A stretch of 64,000 nt of DNA, from contig JAVGWX010000019.1 of the NCBI GenBank assembly GCA_036924085.1, forward strand, positions 9,876,361-9,940,360. The letters are read 5' to 3'. Made by a program: the position numbers and the translations under genes. The DNA is from Ariolimax columbianus (taxonomy: Eukaryota > Mollusca > Gastropoda > Stylommatophora > Arionidae). The notes under the pieces are model-generated. The model had not been told where the DNA came from and searched no databases. It saw nothing but the letters and a program-made list of their open reading frames with translations. Of the stretch, positions 44,166-55,724 are shown piece after piece (positions within the stretch are counted from its first letter, which is position 1; every line of letters begins with the position of its first letter).

Positions 44166-44790
44166 TTATCCCGAGTGGTCTGTCGGGGTCTTTGTGTATG
44201 ACAAGAACAAGAATAGCACCGCTGCCTCACAGGGAGCATGTCGTAAGAGGCGACTAACTGTGTGACAAGGACAAGAATAGCACCGCTGCCTCACAGGGAG
44301 CATGTCGTAAGAGGTGACTATTTGTGTGACAAGGACAAGAATAGCACCACTGCCTCACAGGGAGCATGTCGTAAGAGGCCAAGGACAAGAATAGCACCAC
44401 TGCCTCACAGGGAGCATGTCGTAAGAGGCGACTAACTGTGTGACAAGGACAAGAATAGCACCACTGCCTCACAGGGAGCATGTCGTAAGAGGCGAATAAC
44501 TGTGTGACATGACATATCACCGGCCATGGTTATGTGGTCTGTTTAGAGCAGCATAGATGGCGCCTAACACGCTGTGAGTCTACTTTGTTCTAGTGTTTGA
44601 GTCTAGTAAAATGAACTCGCACATCGGTTAACCACCCTAACGCAGCGGAGTATTAAGCTGCTCAAGCCTAGTCCGCTAAGCAGGAAATCCTTCTCCCGGC
44701 TATATCCAGCTCAAACCAGAGCTGTGACCTGCACTGGGGCATCTGCCCATGTAGAAGTACAGGTCGACTAAGACTAAGACTAAGACTCAT
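44165..44790 (+). repeat. Family D copy with a 64-bp array
   Basis: It starts CCGAGTGGTCTGTCGGGGTC. A 64-bp 5' module (GACAAGGACAAGAATAGCAC plus 44) is repeated five times, one unit shortened, at 44190-44515. The rest follows the family D order to CGACTAAGACTAAGAC. Confidence 0.88.
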
Positions 44791-44814
44791 TGTGTGCATT
44801 TGCAAACAACATCA

Positions 44815-45060
44815 ACAATATTATCTGGGGACACATGTGGAACAAAGATAACTTCTACTAACATTATCTGTTCACAAATGTGCAACAAAGATAGTTCTAG
44901 TATTATATGTCGACACAAGAGCCACAGATATAGCTTCTTATAAAATCTTGTATGTTGACATGGGGAGAAGGAAGGGGGGGGGGGGGGGTGGGCACAAAGA
45001 TAGTTTCTAATCTAATATATGTTGACACTTGGGCCACACAAATGTATCTAATATTATCTG
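44815..45060. repeat. Diverged units of the 40-bp satellite
   Basis: AATATTATCTGGGGACACAT, AACATTATCTGTTCACAAAT and similar phrases are degenerate units on the far side of the inserted C and D copies. A poly-G run lies near 44977. Confidence 0.75.
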
Positions 45061-45062
45061 TA

Positions 45063-45357
45063 GGGATCAAGACGCTGAGCAGCTCATGAGCTATAGCAGT
45101 CAGCGACCCATAGCCGACTGCTAGCGTCATGGCCAGCGACCCATAGCTGACTGCTAGCGTCAGGGTCAGCGACCCATAGCCGACTGCTAGAGTCAGAGAC
45201 AGCGACCCATAGCTGACTGCTAGCGTCAGGGCCAGCGACTCATAGCCGACTGCTAGCGTCAGGGTCAGCGACCCATAGCCGACTGCTAGAATCAGAGACA
45301 GCGACCCATAGCTGACTGCTAGCACAGGGCCAGCGACCTATAGCCGACTGTATCAGC
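45063..45357 (+). repeat. Family B 5' part with a 33-bp array
   Basis: GGGATCAAGACGCTGAGCAG starts the element. The module GACTGCTAGCGTCAGGGTCA plus 13 is repeated about seven times, then the element stops. The same module is expanded at 17165-17300. Confidence 0.9.
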
Positions 45358-46704
45358 AGGTGCGGACGAAATCCTCTAATAATAAACTGAAGGCCAAGAC
45401 ATATATTATCCCATTGCAGGCACTACCGTTGCGGATGAAAGTTGGAAACTTCACTGTGTTACCTCTTTTTTAGTTCAGGTGTCCAATTCTCTTCCGTGGT
45501 GTCTAGTTTTCATTAACTGTAACACATGTGCCATTTTACAGATAGGTATACTAGAGCGTGTCGAGGCAGGGACATTTAATCAGGTAACTAGGTCGTGTGA
45601 AGAATGCTTTCTAACCGCTATGCTACTATAGACTTCCTATTGCACTAATGTCCTATTTCTGTTTATCTTCTTTCTCACATTAAATATTAGCTGAAATAAG
45701 TGACTACATAATACCAGAATTGCAGTTCATCGTAACCTTTAGCCAGATTCCAACTGATTGCATATAAATGCACAGTTATTAAAGCATTCTTCGGTTTCTA
45801 AACCACAATTTGCTGTTAAATGACATAAATCACTTTATGGATTATTCTACTCGCCTGATTATCCGGAGACATTTATTTCTCACTTGACCCAGATAATTAG
45901 GAATCTACTGTATTAATGCACTTGCTTCATAATAGCCGGGACAAATCGATAAGTGCAAACTGTATACATACGATTATCGAAAGAGATAATTAAGAATTAT
46001 TTAACTACATTAGTATTAACCTCTTCTTCTGAATGACTGAGTCGATCATCTTGTGTTATGAAGGCGTAGAGGTCTGCTTTCATTTTCCTATGTCTTATAA
46101 AGTGGGTCTACAGGGTGAGGTAGCCGGCCCTTCCCAAATTCTCCAGAGTTGTCCTTTACGACTCGCCTGTCAAGTTACGGTGCTATTTTTGTTTCTTCCT
46201 GGAAAGACAGACTAATTATTCTTCAATGACCGTAAATAATAAAAGAAGGTGTCGGCCTGTGTTTCCCTTAGTTTAATTTTGAGATTTTCTCTTATCTTTG
46301 TCGCGTGTTTTCCTCTCATGTGGGTGTAGAAATCCTTTTCTTTTTTTTTTTTTTTGGTTTTAAATACAGTACTTTCAATTGGATTTGCAGACAAATTGGT
46401 TTTTTGGCCTGCTGTGTATTTGCATAATGAAGAAGTTGCATGTTTTAACCTACGTACAGTCCGCTATTTAGTAGGCATTTCGCTACCTTCATCATTTTTG
46501 TCAGAAGAATGGCTAACGTTCTGCTCTTTACGATTTTCTCATGTCAAGGGTTCTACGAGCAGATCGTGAACATGGGAATTCCGAATTTATCGTCCATCTC
46601 CGATAGAATTAGACGCCGATCTCACCTCCGTCGAGATCAGGTAACGCTTTACAACTGAGATTAGGACACCCCGAATTGGGAGATTTCGTTCGTTCGTTTC
46701 TCTC
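45358..46704. other. Unassigned sequence
   Basis: No gene is recognised. Positions 46585-46645 share CATCTCCGATAG and GAGATCAGG with 16985-17060. Confidence 0.4.
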
Positions 46705-47310
46705 AACTTAATAGCGACCCACTTGAGAGGCGAACGCCTTACTACAGCTTATAGCGACCCACTTGAGAGGCGAGCGCCTTACTACAGCTTTTAGAGACCC
46801 ACTTGAGAGGCGAGCGCTTTACTACAACTTATAGCAATCCACTTGAGAGGCGAGCGACTTATCTCTCTGCTTATAGGGACCCACTTGAGAGGCGAGCGCT
46901 CTACCTCTCAGCTTATAGCGACCCACTTGAGAGGCGAGCGACTTATCTCTCAGCTTATAGTGACCCACTTGAGAGTCGAGCGACTTATCTCTCAGCTTAT
47001 AGCGACCCACTTGAGAGGCGAGCGCTCTACCTCTCAGCTTATAGCGACCCACTTGAGAGGCGAACGCCTTACCTCTCAACTTTGGAAACCCCCCCCCCCC
47101 CCCCCCTCCCCTCCATGAGAGGCGAACGCCTTACTCCTCAGCTATAGCAACCCCACCCTCCCCCTTTGAGAGGCGAACGACTTACCCATCAACTATAGCA
47201 GCCCCCCTCCCTACCCCTTGAGGGACAAACGCCTTACCCCTCAGCCATAGCAGCCCCTCCCTCCCCCTTGAGGGACAAACGCCTTACCCCTCAGCCATAG
47301 CAACGCCATG
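46705..47310. repeat. 42-bp minisatellite, about 14 units
   Basis: Units are GCGACCCACTTGAGAGGCGA plus CGCCTTACTACAGCTTATA variants. The last units diverge around a poly-C run (47088-47107). Confidence 0.93.
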
Positions 47311-47329
47311 ATTCACATTTGACCATTAG

Positions 47330-47660
47330 TGATAAGTTTCTGTCGTGAGACTTCCTAACTCTGGGATCTTGCAGCTCTGGGGTGAGCAACGTAATCTTAT
47401 GGTCATTATGTCATTTATAAACCAGTTTTCCTCTTTACTCAACTCTTGTCAAATCTCTGCATTCTTCTTGTTTTCTTTCTCTCCACGGTATTCTGAGGAC
47501 CTTTCTATAACATTTCGACTCGAAGGACTTTTAGTTTTGGTAACTGTCTATGTTTCACAGCCGTATGCTGCCACTGGGAAAAAAGACAGGTTCTCAAACC
47601 ATGCACTTTTGTTGGTTTGCTAGTATTCTGCGGTAGTTTCCTCAGGATGTGTTTTTAATA
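47330..47660 (-). pseudogene. LINE C-terminal relic
   Basis: The minus strand reads VAAYGCET and TVTKTKSPSSRNVIERSSEY across frame breaks, the YGCETWT region of an RTE- or CR1-type polymerase. It is related to the relic at 53085. Confidence 0.5.
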
Positions 47661-47949
47661 CAGCATGCAATTTCTGCTACCTGGAAGCTACAATAGTGGG
47701 CGGTGGCGCCCGTGTTAAATATCTTTGATCTAGGTGGTAGACTTTGATCCAACCTATTATACTCTAGGTGAGTTGTCTGTTTTTAATCTGATATCTCCCC
47801 TTTGACCTTGCCAGTTTGGGGTTCCTATGTGGAAGCGTTCACACCCCCCCGCCCCGGGGCCGCCTTCCCTAGCATAGTCCTTGGGATCATTGGGACACCA
47901 AAGACCCCCCCCCCACCCTCCACCCACACTCCCCACCCCAAGGTAAGGA

Positions 47950-49475
47950 ACTCAAGGGAGTTCCCTGAAGAAATAAAGACAATGATACAATTTAACTTCC
48001 AAGACAAGTGGCACAGGGAGCACCCAGGATCTGGTACAGCAGAAGGATTCTACTTTTTCTCAAGAAGAGATCAAGTGACAATAATCAGGCTTCCAACGGG
48101 TCACTGCAGACTGAAAACTCTTCTGTTCAACAAATTAAAAATTGGACACACAGACATGTAGGAAGAACAAACAGTGGACCATGTTCTGCAGGTCTGCCGG
48201 CTCCACGATAAGCGCAGAGTGACAATATGACCCACACCGACCCAATTGCGAGATGAACTGTATGGCGGTGAGACAAGCCTGGGAAGGAGCGGCAGATTTA
48301 TGAGGAAGATAGATGCGAGTATTTCTTCTTCTTCTTCTTCATCTTCGTACACTATCAGAAGTCAACTTGAATTTGTTCGAAGAAAGCAGCTGTCATCCTG
48401 AGGCTGTCGACACTGCCATAGAGCTTGTCTAGTGTTGCCACTGGTGATGGCCATATGTGCTTTATCTGGTACTCGTATGTCGGGCAATTTTGCAGCACAG
48501 GTGCATTCGTCAGTGCCACCTATCCTTAGTTTATTGAATAGATGGTACCTCAGTCTGTTGTGGCCTGTGCGGAGTCTGAAGACCACGACCTGCTCTTTTC
48601 TGTTCAACTGGTAATAGGCATTATTTTGTGTGTAGCCAGTATGTTCTGTTTCCCATTTGACCATGTATCTGGCCCTAATTAACCTTTTTGGACTCTTCGT
48701 AGGTCACACTAGAATCTGGTTGTGGTAATCTTGCACCTTCTTTTGCCAGTCTGTCTGCCTCCTCGTTGCCTTGAATGTTACAGTGGGATGGAACCCACTG
48801 TACCACTACTCTTTTTGGTGCGGACTGCTGACATAGTTGACAGAGTACTGCTCTTAAATCATCAAGTTCTGTATTTTTCTGGCTTTTTAGTGCTGTAACT
48901 ACGGCCAGGGCATCTGTAAACAGGACTATCTGGCTTTCATTGCTTTCGCCTGTCAGCATTGCTTTTACTGCAGCCTTCAGTGCCTCTGCCTCTGCTCTGA
49001 AATTGCTTGAGGATTTTCCAGTTGCCACTGACAGTGTTATTTTTCTACCATTTGTTAGGCTCAAAAATACCCACCCCCCTCCATTCTGTGTTGTGTTTGT
49101 TACAGAACCGTCAGTGTATGCATGGGTCCAGTCCATGCTGGGGTAGTTTTCCGCCATGTACCTCAGGGTTATGTCTCTTCTTTCTTTTTCAGTCTGGCTG
49201 TTCTTGTATCCAATACCTGGTATATTTTCTACCACATCTGGAATGAAATGCTGCTTCCAGAAGGGTTTGCGTACAGTAGGGATGGGCTTTGGTGTTGTTT
49301 TGGTGTTCATAGGGTCTTCGCTCATCTTTGCTTTGGCTATTTCTGCAAAGTTTCTCCGCTTTAGTTTCCCTTTACCAAATCTATTTAGTCTCTGATGATG
49401 CGAGTATTTGAGAGCGAACGAAGAAGATGAAGAACACGAAAAAGAAGAAGAAGAAGAAGAGAAAGAAGACAAAAT
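47950..49475 (+). pseudogene. RNase H-class LINE 3' fragment, split by a second LINE
   Basis: The left part (47950-48324) reads DQVTIIRLPTGHCRLKTLLF, NKLKIGHTD and VDHVLQVCRLHDKRR, with stops. The right part (49397-49475) continues after the insertion with GAGAGCGAACGAAGAAG and a GAA-rich tail. The target GATGCGAGTATTT is present at both borders. Confidence 0.82.
48325..49396 (-). mobile_element. 5'-truncated LINE with an intact RNase H domain
   Basis: A minus-strand copy of about 1,072 bp has a (GAA)n 3' tail at 48325-48345 and perfect 13-bp duplications gatgcgagtattt at 48312-48324 and 49397-49409. The frame 48675-49478 (267 codons; the first 28 lie in flanking DNA) encodes RNase H: HAYTDGSV (D123), NFRAEAEAL (E163), LFTDALAVV (D189), PSHCNIQGNEEADRLAKEGA (H232, D242). 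All catalytic residues are present. A stop at the end separates the C-terminal part (48362-48664), which has RTGHNRLRYHLFNKL. The reverse transcriptase is not included because of truncation. Confidence 0.9.
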
Positions 49476-50214
49476 CACATTTATTTCCTTCGCAAACTTG
49501 TCGGTCTGTCTCAGGTTCTTACCGTCACCGTGATCTTTATACCTAGGTTGGGTCGGGTGATGCTGTCACTCTGCTGCTCTCACGGAGCCGACAAGCTTTG
49601 TTCTACTGTTAGAAAGTCAACTCTGTGCTGCATATTAAAGATCGCGCCTCGATTATCAGGTTTTTTTGTGTTTCCTAGTTACGGTTTTTAATGTGATCAC
49701 TTGAATAATTTGAAAATGGCTTTGCCGTTTCTCCGACTCCGCGCAGGACATGACAAAGCTGAGACATGATTACATGATGCGAGCTCAAATCAGGGATTAA
49801 ATCACTGTTCTTGGGGATGACCCACTTCTTTGAGTGTGTTGCGCAATCCGTCAGTTCAGCCAAGCTATCAAAGATGCGTCAATACACGGTGCTTCCAAGC
49901 ATGTCGTGAACAGCGACTAAAGAGGGTTGTGCACGGAGCTAGGAAGCTCTTCACGTAACTAGAATTTGTTACAGAAACTACCAGGGATGTCATTTAGCCT
50001 TCCCACGAATGGTCCGGCTGCTGTGTGGTGTCATGTTTCGTGTGAAGGGCAAAGGATACAAGTCAAGACAAAGGGTGTGCTTCGCTGCGATATTTCTTGG
50101 CCCAGTGAGTGAGGAGGGAAGAACAGGCCCACTGCAGTCGACAATGCACGTTGTAGTGGTTACTCCCACTTAAGTGGTTTTCGTTCTCAAATAATAACAT
50201 ATGTTCTTCTTAGT
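49476..50214. other. Unassigned sequence
   Basis: No gene or repeat is recognised. Confidence 0.4.
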
Positions 50215-50710
50215 TCTTAGTCGACCTGTACTTCTACAGGGACAGATGCTCCTGTGCAAGTCCCACTTAGTCGACCTGTACTTCTACAGGGACAGATGCC
50301 CATGTGCAGGTCCCACTTAGTCGACCTGTACTTCTACCAGGACAGATGCTCGGGTGCAGGTCCCACTTAGTCGACCTGTACTTCTACAGGGACAGATGCT
50401 CGGGTGCAGGTCCCACTTAGTCGACCTGTACTTCTACAGGGACAGATGCTCGGGTGCAGGTCCCACTTAGTCGACCTGTACTTCTACAGGGACAGATGCT
50501 CGGGTGCAGGTCCCACTTAGTCGACCTGTACTTCTACAGGGACAGATGCCCATCTGCAGGACCCAGCTCTGGTATGAGCTGGATAGAGCCGGGAGAAGGG
50601 TTTCCTGGTTAGCGTGCTAGGCTCGAGCAGCTTAATACTCCGTTAGGTTAAGCGCTTACGGAGGTTGGTTAACCTATGTGTGAATGAATCCTAATAGACT
50701 CAAACAAATG
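50215..50710 (-). repeat. Family D copy with a 50-bp array
   Basis: The minus-strand copy has its 3' module (TTAGTCGACCTGTACTTCTA plus 30 on the plus strand) repeated about seven times at 50215-50560. The rest of family D follows in reverse. The copy at 44165 expanded a different module. Confidence 0.88.
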
Positions 50711-51094
50711 GCACACTTTGTACGGAACTAAACAACAGCTTACAAACACTTGCAGAGACCACTATATGGCATTGGGCTGAAGAGGAGGGGCCCATAGGCC
50801 GCTGGATCAATAACCAACCAATCAACCATCGAGTTGGCTGGTTGGTGGCGCTGTCATTCTTTTCCTCTCGTGAAGTAAAAAAAAACATGGTTTGTGATTC
50901 ACATTTTTTATTTGTTGAACAGATTCTAGATTCTGCAGTGGACTCGACAGTTTGCAGTCCCATTTATGTTGCTGAATGTTTTCTCGATGAGGAGTACTTT
51001 ATCTCTCTTATTTCATGTCGCTCCTCTTCTACCAACCAGATTATACATGTCCATTTTACAATCTTTGATTTAACCTGACCTGCCCGTTGTTAAT
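50711..51094. other. Unassigned sequence
   Basis: No gene is recognised. Confidence 0.4.
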
Positions 51095-51415
51095 TTGCGT
51101 GAACTTCTATTTCTCATATTTTAACCAACTCCCCACATAAAGAGAGCTGAAATTGTGTACACATCCTATACTAGTACATCCTGTTAATCTATCAAATTTT
51201 AACGGGTCCTCGAATGACTTGTCCAGGACAAGCCTTTGTGATCAACTTGACAAACCCGTTGTCCGTTTGCGTGGACCTCTTAACACGATCATTGTCAGTT
51301 TGCGTAGACTTCTATTTCTCCTTTCTTAACCAACTTCCCAATAACCTAGAGAGCTGCGATTTTGTTCACAGCCTCTACTAGTGCAACCCATGAAATTTGG
51401 ATGGATTCTTGAATA
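51095..51415 (-). repeat. Family J repeat, tandem pair
   Basis: Two diverged copies, 51095-51225 and 51275-51415, share CTTCTATTTCTC, TTAACCAACT and GAGAGCTG, about 180 bp apart. A reverse copy lies at 27580-27750. Confidence 0.6.
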
Positions 51416-51479
51416 CAACCCCCACACCCCCCCCTCCCTTCCCATTCCGCCAAAAAGACGCAAATGCACATATTCACCA

Positions 51480-51690
51480 TTATCATGTAGCATGTCCTTT
51501 GCAGAACGTCGCTCTCATGACAGCCTGTCTGTAGGAAACTTTATTTTTCGCTAGTCTTCCGGCCTGCCTCAAGGTTAAATTCAGAGTCTCCCTAATGTCC
51601 TGAGCCCAACGTCTTCTCGGTCGGCCCCTGCTTCTCTTTCCAGTGACCATGCCCTCCACAACCGCTCTCTCAAGTCTGTTGTGTCATTTA
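51480..51690 (-). pseudogene. LINE C-terminal relic
   Basis: The minus strand around 51590-51640 encodes GRPRRRWAQDIRETLNLE, the arginine-rich segment near the end of RTE-like polymerases. Confidence 0.5.
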
Positions 51691-52751
51691 CCAACGAAAC
51701 CAAAAAAAAATAAACACAAACAAAACGAACAAAGAATTACTGTGATGTTTCCGTATGTAAGTCAAATAGACATTGTTAATATTGGAGAGAGAGAGAGAGA
51801 GTGAGAGAGAATAAGACAGACTAATTATAGAATAGTAGAATAATATGTACATCTTGTGATGGGCACGACAAGGGATGTGAGGAAACGAGAGTTAATGGAG
51901 AGCTCCCATAGTTCATGGGATGACAGATTTGTTAAAGATCAAGGAGCCATGTAAAAATATAGGAGCCATGCCTAATACTGGATGAAAAGTTCATCGTAGA
52001 GTTCTGCACCATGCCGGAGGGTATGGGTAAATCATTCTTGTAACTATGAATTCTAAATGTGGAAAGGACAGTTTTTTCCCCCCAAGTAATACTGACCCAA
52101 TTACTGCTATTCTTTATTGTCGTTATGCCCTTGCTGCGTAACACAACGCCGGTAGTCTGAACTTAAAAGTCGGCGGACGGAGAGGAATTTTACACGGGGA
52201 TATATTCTACTATGTGTTCCTTAAAACTGAGGCGGGGAAGGGGAGGAGTGAGGGGGGGGATAGGACACTAATCTTGAAATATTAGACGCCACAGCAACAT
52301 TTCTATGTTGACCTGGTCCCCGTCATTTGCCGGTTCATGCCATATCAACTGTTGTCAAGCAGTAAGAGCTAATCATGAGCTGGTGACTGCAGAAACGAGC
52401 AACCTTTATCGCCCAGCCCTATAAATCCTACAGCTGGATTCCAGCAATGGAAATAAAGGTCGCATTCTAATTGCATGTTCAAATTATAATTTCTCTGGTA
52501 ACTATCAAATGCTGAATTTGACAATTCTAGCATAGCTAGCATGTCGTAAAATGGGATTTTGTGTGGATCACCCACACTTTCTGCTAGACAGATCACCCAC
52601 ACTTTCTGCTAGACAGATCACCCACACCTTCTGCACAATTACTAGCTTAAATGGCGCTTGCTTAGCTTATTTCAGTTGTAGATGGTGACAAATTTGACAT
52701 TACAAAATAGTTTTTCAGATCTTGACACTTAAGAGACTTGATAAGACTGGG
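51691..52751. other. Unassigned sequence
   Basis: A short GA run lies at 51788-51808, and a 25-bp unit (CAGATCACCCACACTTTCTG plus five) repeats three times near 52565-52635. No gene is recognised. Confidence 0.4.
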
Positions 52752-52960
52752 TCTTCTATCAGATAAGTTGACCATTTTTTCCTTACATGTTGATTTGTTA
52801 GTTCAGTTTTGTTGTCCCTGATGAAGGCTTATTGGTCGAAACGTATGTTTTTTGTCTGTTCTCGTCTCGGTTCAGTATCTGACCATACCCATTTTTAAAT
52901 TTTGATTAAACTCAACCTTAATCAACTTTTACATTTTGTTCATGTTTTTTCCCACCCATT
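52752..52960 (+). repeat. Single-arm copy of the foldback unit
   Basis: The stretch from AAGTTGACCATTTTTTCC to GTTCATGTTTTTTCCC matches one arm of the palindrome at 6922-7364. No inverted partner is next to it, so the unit also exists alone. Confidence 0.85.
52818..52842 (+). ncRNA. Hammerhead-ribozyme-like core
   Basis: CTGATGA, a short hairpin GGCT-TATT-GGTC and intact GAAAC occur in hammerhead order. A minimal stem III (AC-GTAT-GT, then T) can follow. A stem I partner was not found by eye, so activity is uncertain. Hammerheads of this compact kind are known from Penelope-like elements and small retrozymes of animals. Confidence 0.45.
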
Positions 52961-53084
52961 AGTCGGCGATTTGAGCTTCCAGGTGGACAGTAGCAGAATA
53001 ATGATATGCTGTATTGCACATATAACCTGAGGAAACTATAGCAGAATACCAGCAAACCAATAACCGTGCAAATTTCAATAACAT

Positions 53085-53225
53085 GTGTTTTTTTCGTGGC
53101 AGCTTACGGCTGTGAAACATGGACAGTCACCCAAACCTTGAATCATTTGAATCGAAATGTTAAAGAAATGTCATCGGAATACATTGAACCGAAACAAGAG
53201 GAATGTAGGCACTTGACAAGAGGGG
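53085..53225 (+). pseudogene. LINE C-terminal relic leading into a 40-bp array
   Basis: The plus strand reads AYGCETWTVTQ and then diverges with frame breaks toward the repeated segment. It is the source candidate for the array that follows. Confidence 0.55.
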
Positions 53226-53891
53226 CGTAGAGAAGAACTGGTTCATACACTCGACAAGAGATGGCCATAGAGAAGAACTGGTTCATACACTCGACAAGAG
53301 ATGGCCATAGAGAAGAACTGGTTCATACACTCGACAAGAGATGGCCATAGAGGAGAACTGGTTCATACACTCGACAAGAGATGGCCATAGAGGAGAACTG
53401 GTTCACACATTCAACAAGAGATGGCCATAGAGGAGAACTGGTTCACACATTCAACAAGAGATGGCCATAGAGGAGAACTGGTTACACACATTCAACAAGA
53501 GATGGCCATAGAGGAGAACTGGTTCACACATTCAACAAGAGATGGCCATAGAGAAGAACTGGTTCACACATTCAACAAGAGATGGCCATAGAGGAGAACT
53601 GGTTCACACATTCAACAAGAGATGGCCATAGAGGAGAACTGGTTCACACATTCAACAAGAGATGGCCATAGAGGAGAACTGGTTCACACATTCAACAAGA
53701 GATGGCCATAGAGGAGAACTGGTTCATACACTCGACAAGAGATGGCCATAGAGAAGAACTGGTTCATACACTCGACAAGAGATGGCCATAGAGGAGAACT
53801 GGTTCATACACTCGACAAGAGATGGCCATAGAGAAGAACTGGTTCATACACTCGACAAGAGATGGCCATAGAGGAGAACTGGTTCACACAT
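53205..53891. repeat. 40-bp minisatellite, about 17 units
   Basis: Units read GAACTGGTTCATACACTCGA plus CAAGAGATGGCCATAGAGAA. Two variant blocks, ATACACTCG and ACACATTCA, are arranged outside-inside-outside. Confidence 0.95.
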
Positions 53892-54221
53892 TCTTCTTCT
53901 TCTTCTTCGTCGTTCGTTCTCAATCTCCCTCTACCAAACCCTGAAAGTTTCATAAGTAGCGGAATGTAGTCCAGAAAACGGAATGCGTTGTGTTGTAGTT
54001 TACAGCTTGGCTGCGATATTTGCACCTTTCGGTCCGAAACATCCAACTTCAGTAAGCATTTTTTGAGTACCGGGTTAGCATTCCCTCTTCGATCCCTTTT
54101 CCTTAGCCAGTCTGCCCTGCTGCAGGCTGTTATCCAGGATCACCGCGTGGAGGTGTAGAAGGGTCTTGGCAGCTATGGTTTGCTGGCCACTGCAGCTCAT
54201 GCGCTGCTCAGCATCTTGATC
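53892..54221 (-). repeat. Family B copy at the end of the 40-bp array
   Basis: A near-complete minus-strand copy runs from its (GAA)n tail (TTCTTCTTC at 53892) to GCATCTTGATC. It abuts the array directly. Confidence 0.85.
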
Positions 54222-54231
54222 TCGTTCATAC

Positions 54232-54430
54232 TTCTTCTTCTTCGTACGCAGTCAGACAGTAACCATTATTTTTTCGAAAAAAGCGGCGGTCATCCTGAGG
54301 CTGTCGCCACTGCCATAGAGCTTGTCTTGCAGTTCCACTGGTGATGGCCACATCTGCTCTCTCTGATCCTCGTATGTCGGGCAGTTCTGCAGCAGATGTT
54401 CAGCGGTCATTTTACCGGTACCGCACGAAA
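54232..54430 (-). pseudogene. RNase H-class LINE 3' end
   Basis: The minus strand matches the 3' part of the LINE at 48325: TAEHLLQNCPTYEDQR, then SLRMTAAFFEKIMVTV, then the (GAA)n tail at 54232. Confidence 0.75.
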
Positions 54431-54530
54431 AAGAGGGAAATAATTATATTATCCAACATCAGAACAACCAACTTATCGCGACATTCTACCTTTACAACAT
54501 CTCTGATACTAACTCAACATTTGGGACTGT

Positions 54531-54868
54531 GCGCATGAGCTGCAGTGGTCAGCGACCCATAGCTGAGTGCTAGCGTCAGGGCCAGCGCACCACAGCTGCC
54601 AAGACCCTTCTACACCTCCACGCGGTGATCCTGGATAACAGGCTGTAGCAAGGCAGACTGGCTAAGGAGAAGAGATCGATGCGGGAATGCTAACCCGGTA
54701 CTAAAAAAATACTTGCTGAAGTCGGATGTGTTGGACCGAAAGGTGCAAATATCGCAGTCAAATGGAAACTACGACACAACACATTCCGTTCTCTGGACTA
54801 CATTCTGCTACTTAAGCCCTTTCATGGTTTGGTAGCGGGAGATTGAGAACGAACAAACCCAAGCCATA
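54531..54868 (+). repeat. Family B copy, slightly 5'-truncated
   Basis: The copy runs from GCGCATGAGCTGCAGTGGTC to GAGAACGAACAAACCCAAGC. With the copy at 53892 it forms an inverted pair around the LINE fragment. Confidence 0.88.
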
Positions 54869-55724
54869 TGCTTTAAAAGAAAACACAATGAAGGACTTGT
54901 TTTTCTAAAAAAGCACTCTTTTTCCCTTACCGAATGCCTACATGTTATTTTAATAACTTTTAAATGTTAATTGTAACTACTATTGTGTATGGAATTACTA
55001 TATTATTTAATTACTATATTATAGTATATTATTAATATTATCATTACAAAACTCTTATCTCATTCAGCAGACACAGCATTTTAGCCACGTGGACTGAAGT
55101 AACGTAATGGAGCCCGCCTGGGTTATTGGTTCTGAAGTTTAAGAATCATTAAGTCATAGCGGATCCGCCCCTGTTCACGTGAAACCGTCGTTCAAATACT
55201 CGGATACCGGTTTCCTGCAAAGGGACTATCTTCAATGTTAACCATTTGGTTCACTTAAATATCTATACATTTCGTCTATTTTGTGTCTCATACTTATTAA
55301 TTAAACTTGATCTCTTTCGTTTAATGTTCAACTATTATTCTGAACATCTTTTCAATCCATTGATAAATCACAAACATTTACATATTTGAATTAAGAATGT
55401 AACAAATTAATTACCAAAAGCTAGCTACACACACAAACTGGCTTACTTTCACCATAGAGCTATTTTCCTTTTAAGTACATGGAATGAATATGCCTTCCTT
55501 AAGTACATATATACATAAAAGCACTTCGGCTAATGAAAGCTTTCTTGCGCTCCCAACATTGAATGAGACCGTCACAAAAACAAACAGATTAGTTTCCAGG
55601 AAAACACGCTTCCATTTCTTCAGAGAAAAAAAAAAAAGAGCGAAAAGAATTTGGTTAAAAAAAATAAGTAATAATAATAATAATGGCCGCAGGTCCGAAT
55701 CGTCCCGAGTCAAGGTCACCTAGT
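54869..55724. other. Unassigned AT-rich sequence
   Basis: No gene is recognised. An (AAT)n run lies at 55668-55682. Confidence 0.4.

Noticed and set aside
46803..47147. Open frames across the 42-bp array
   Set aside because: They are repeat artefacts: the unit is a multiple of three and both strands are open.
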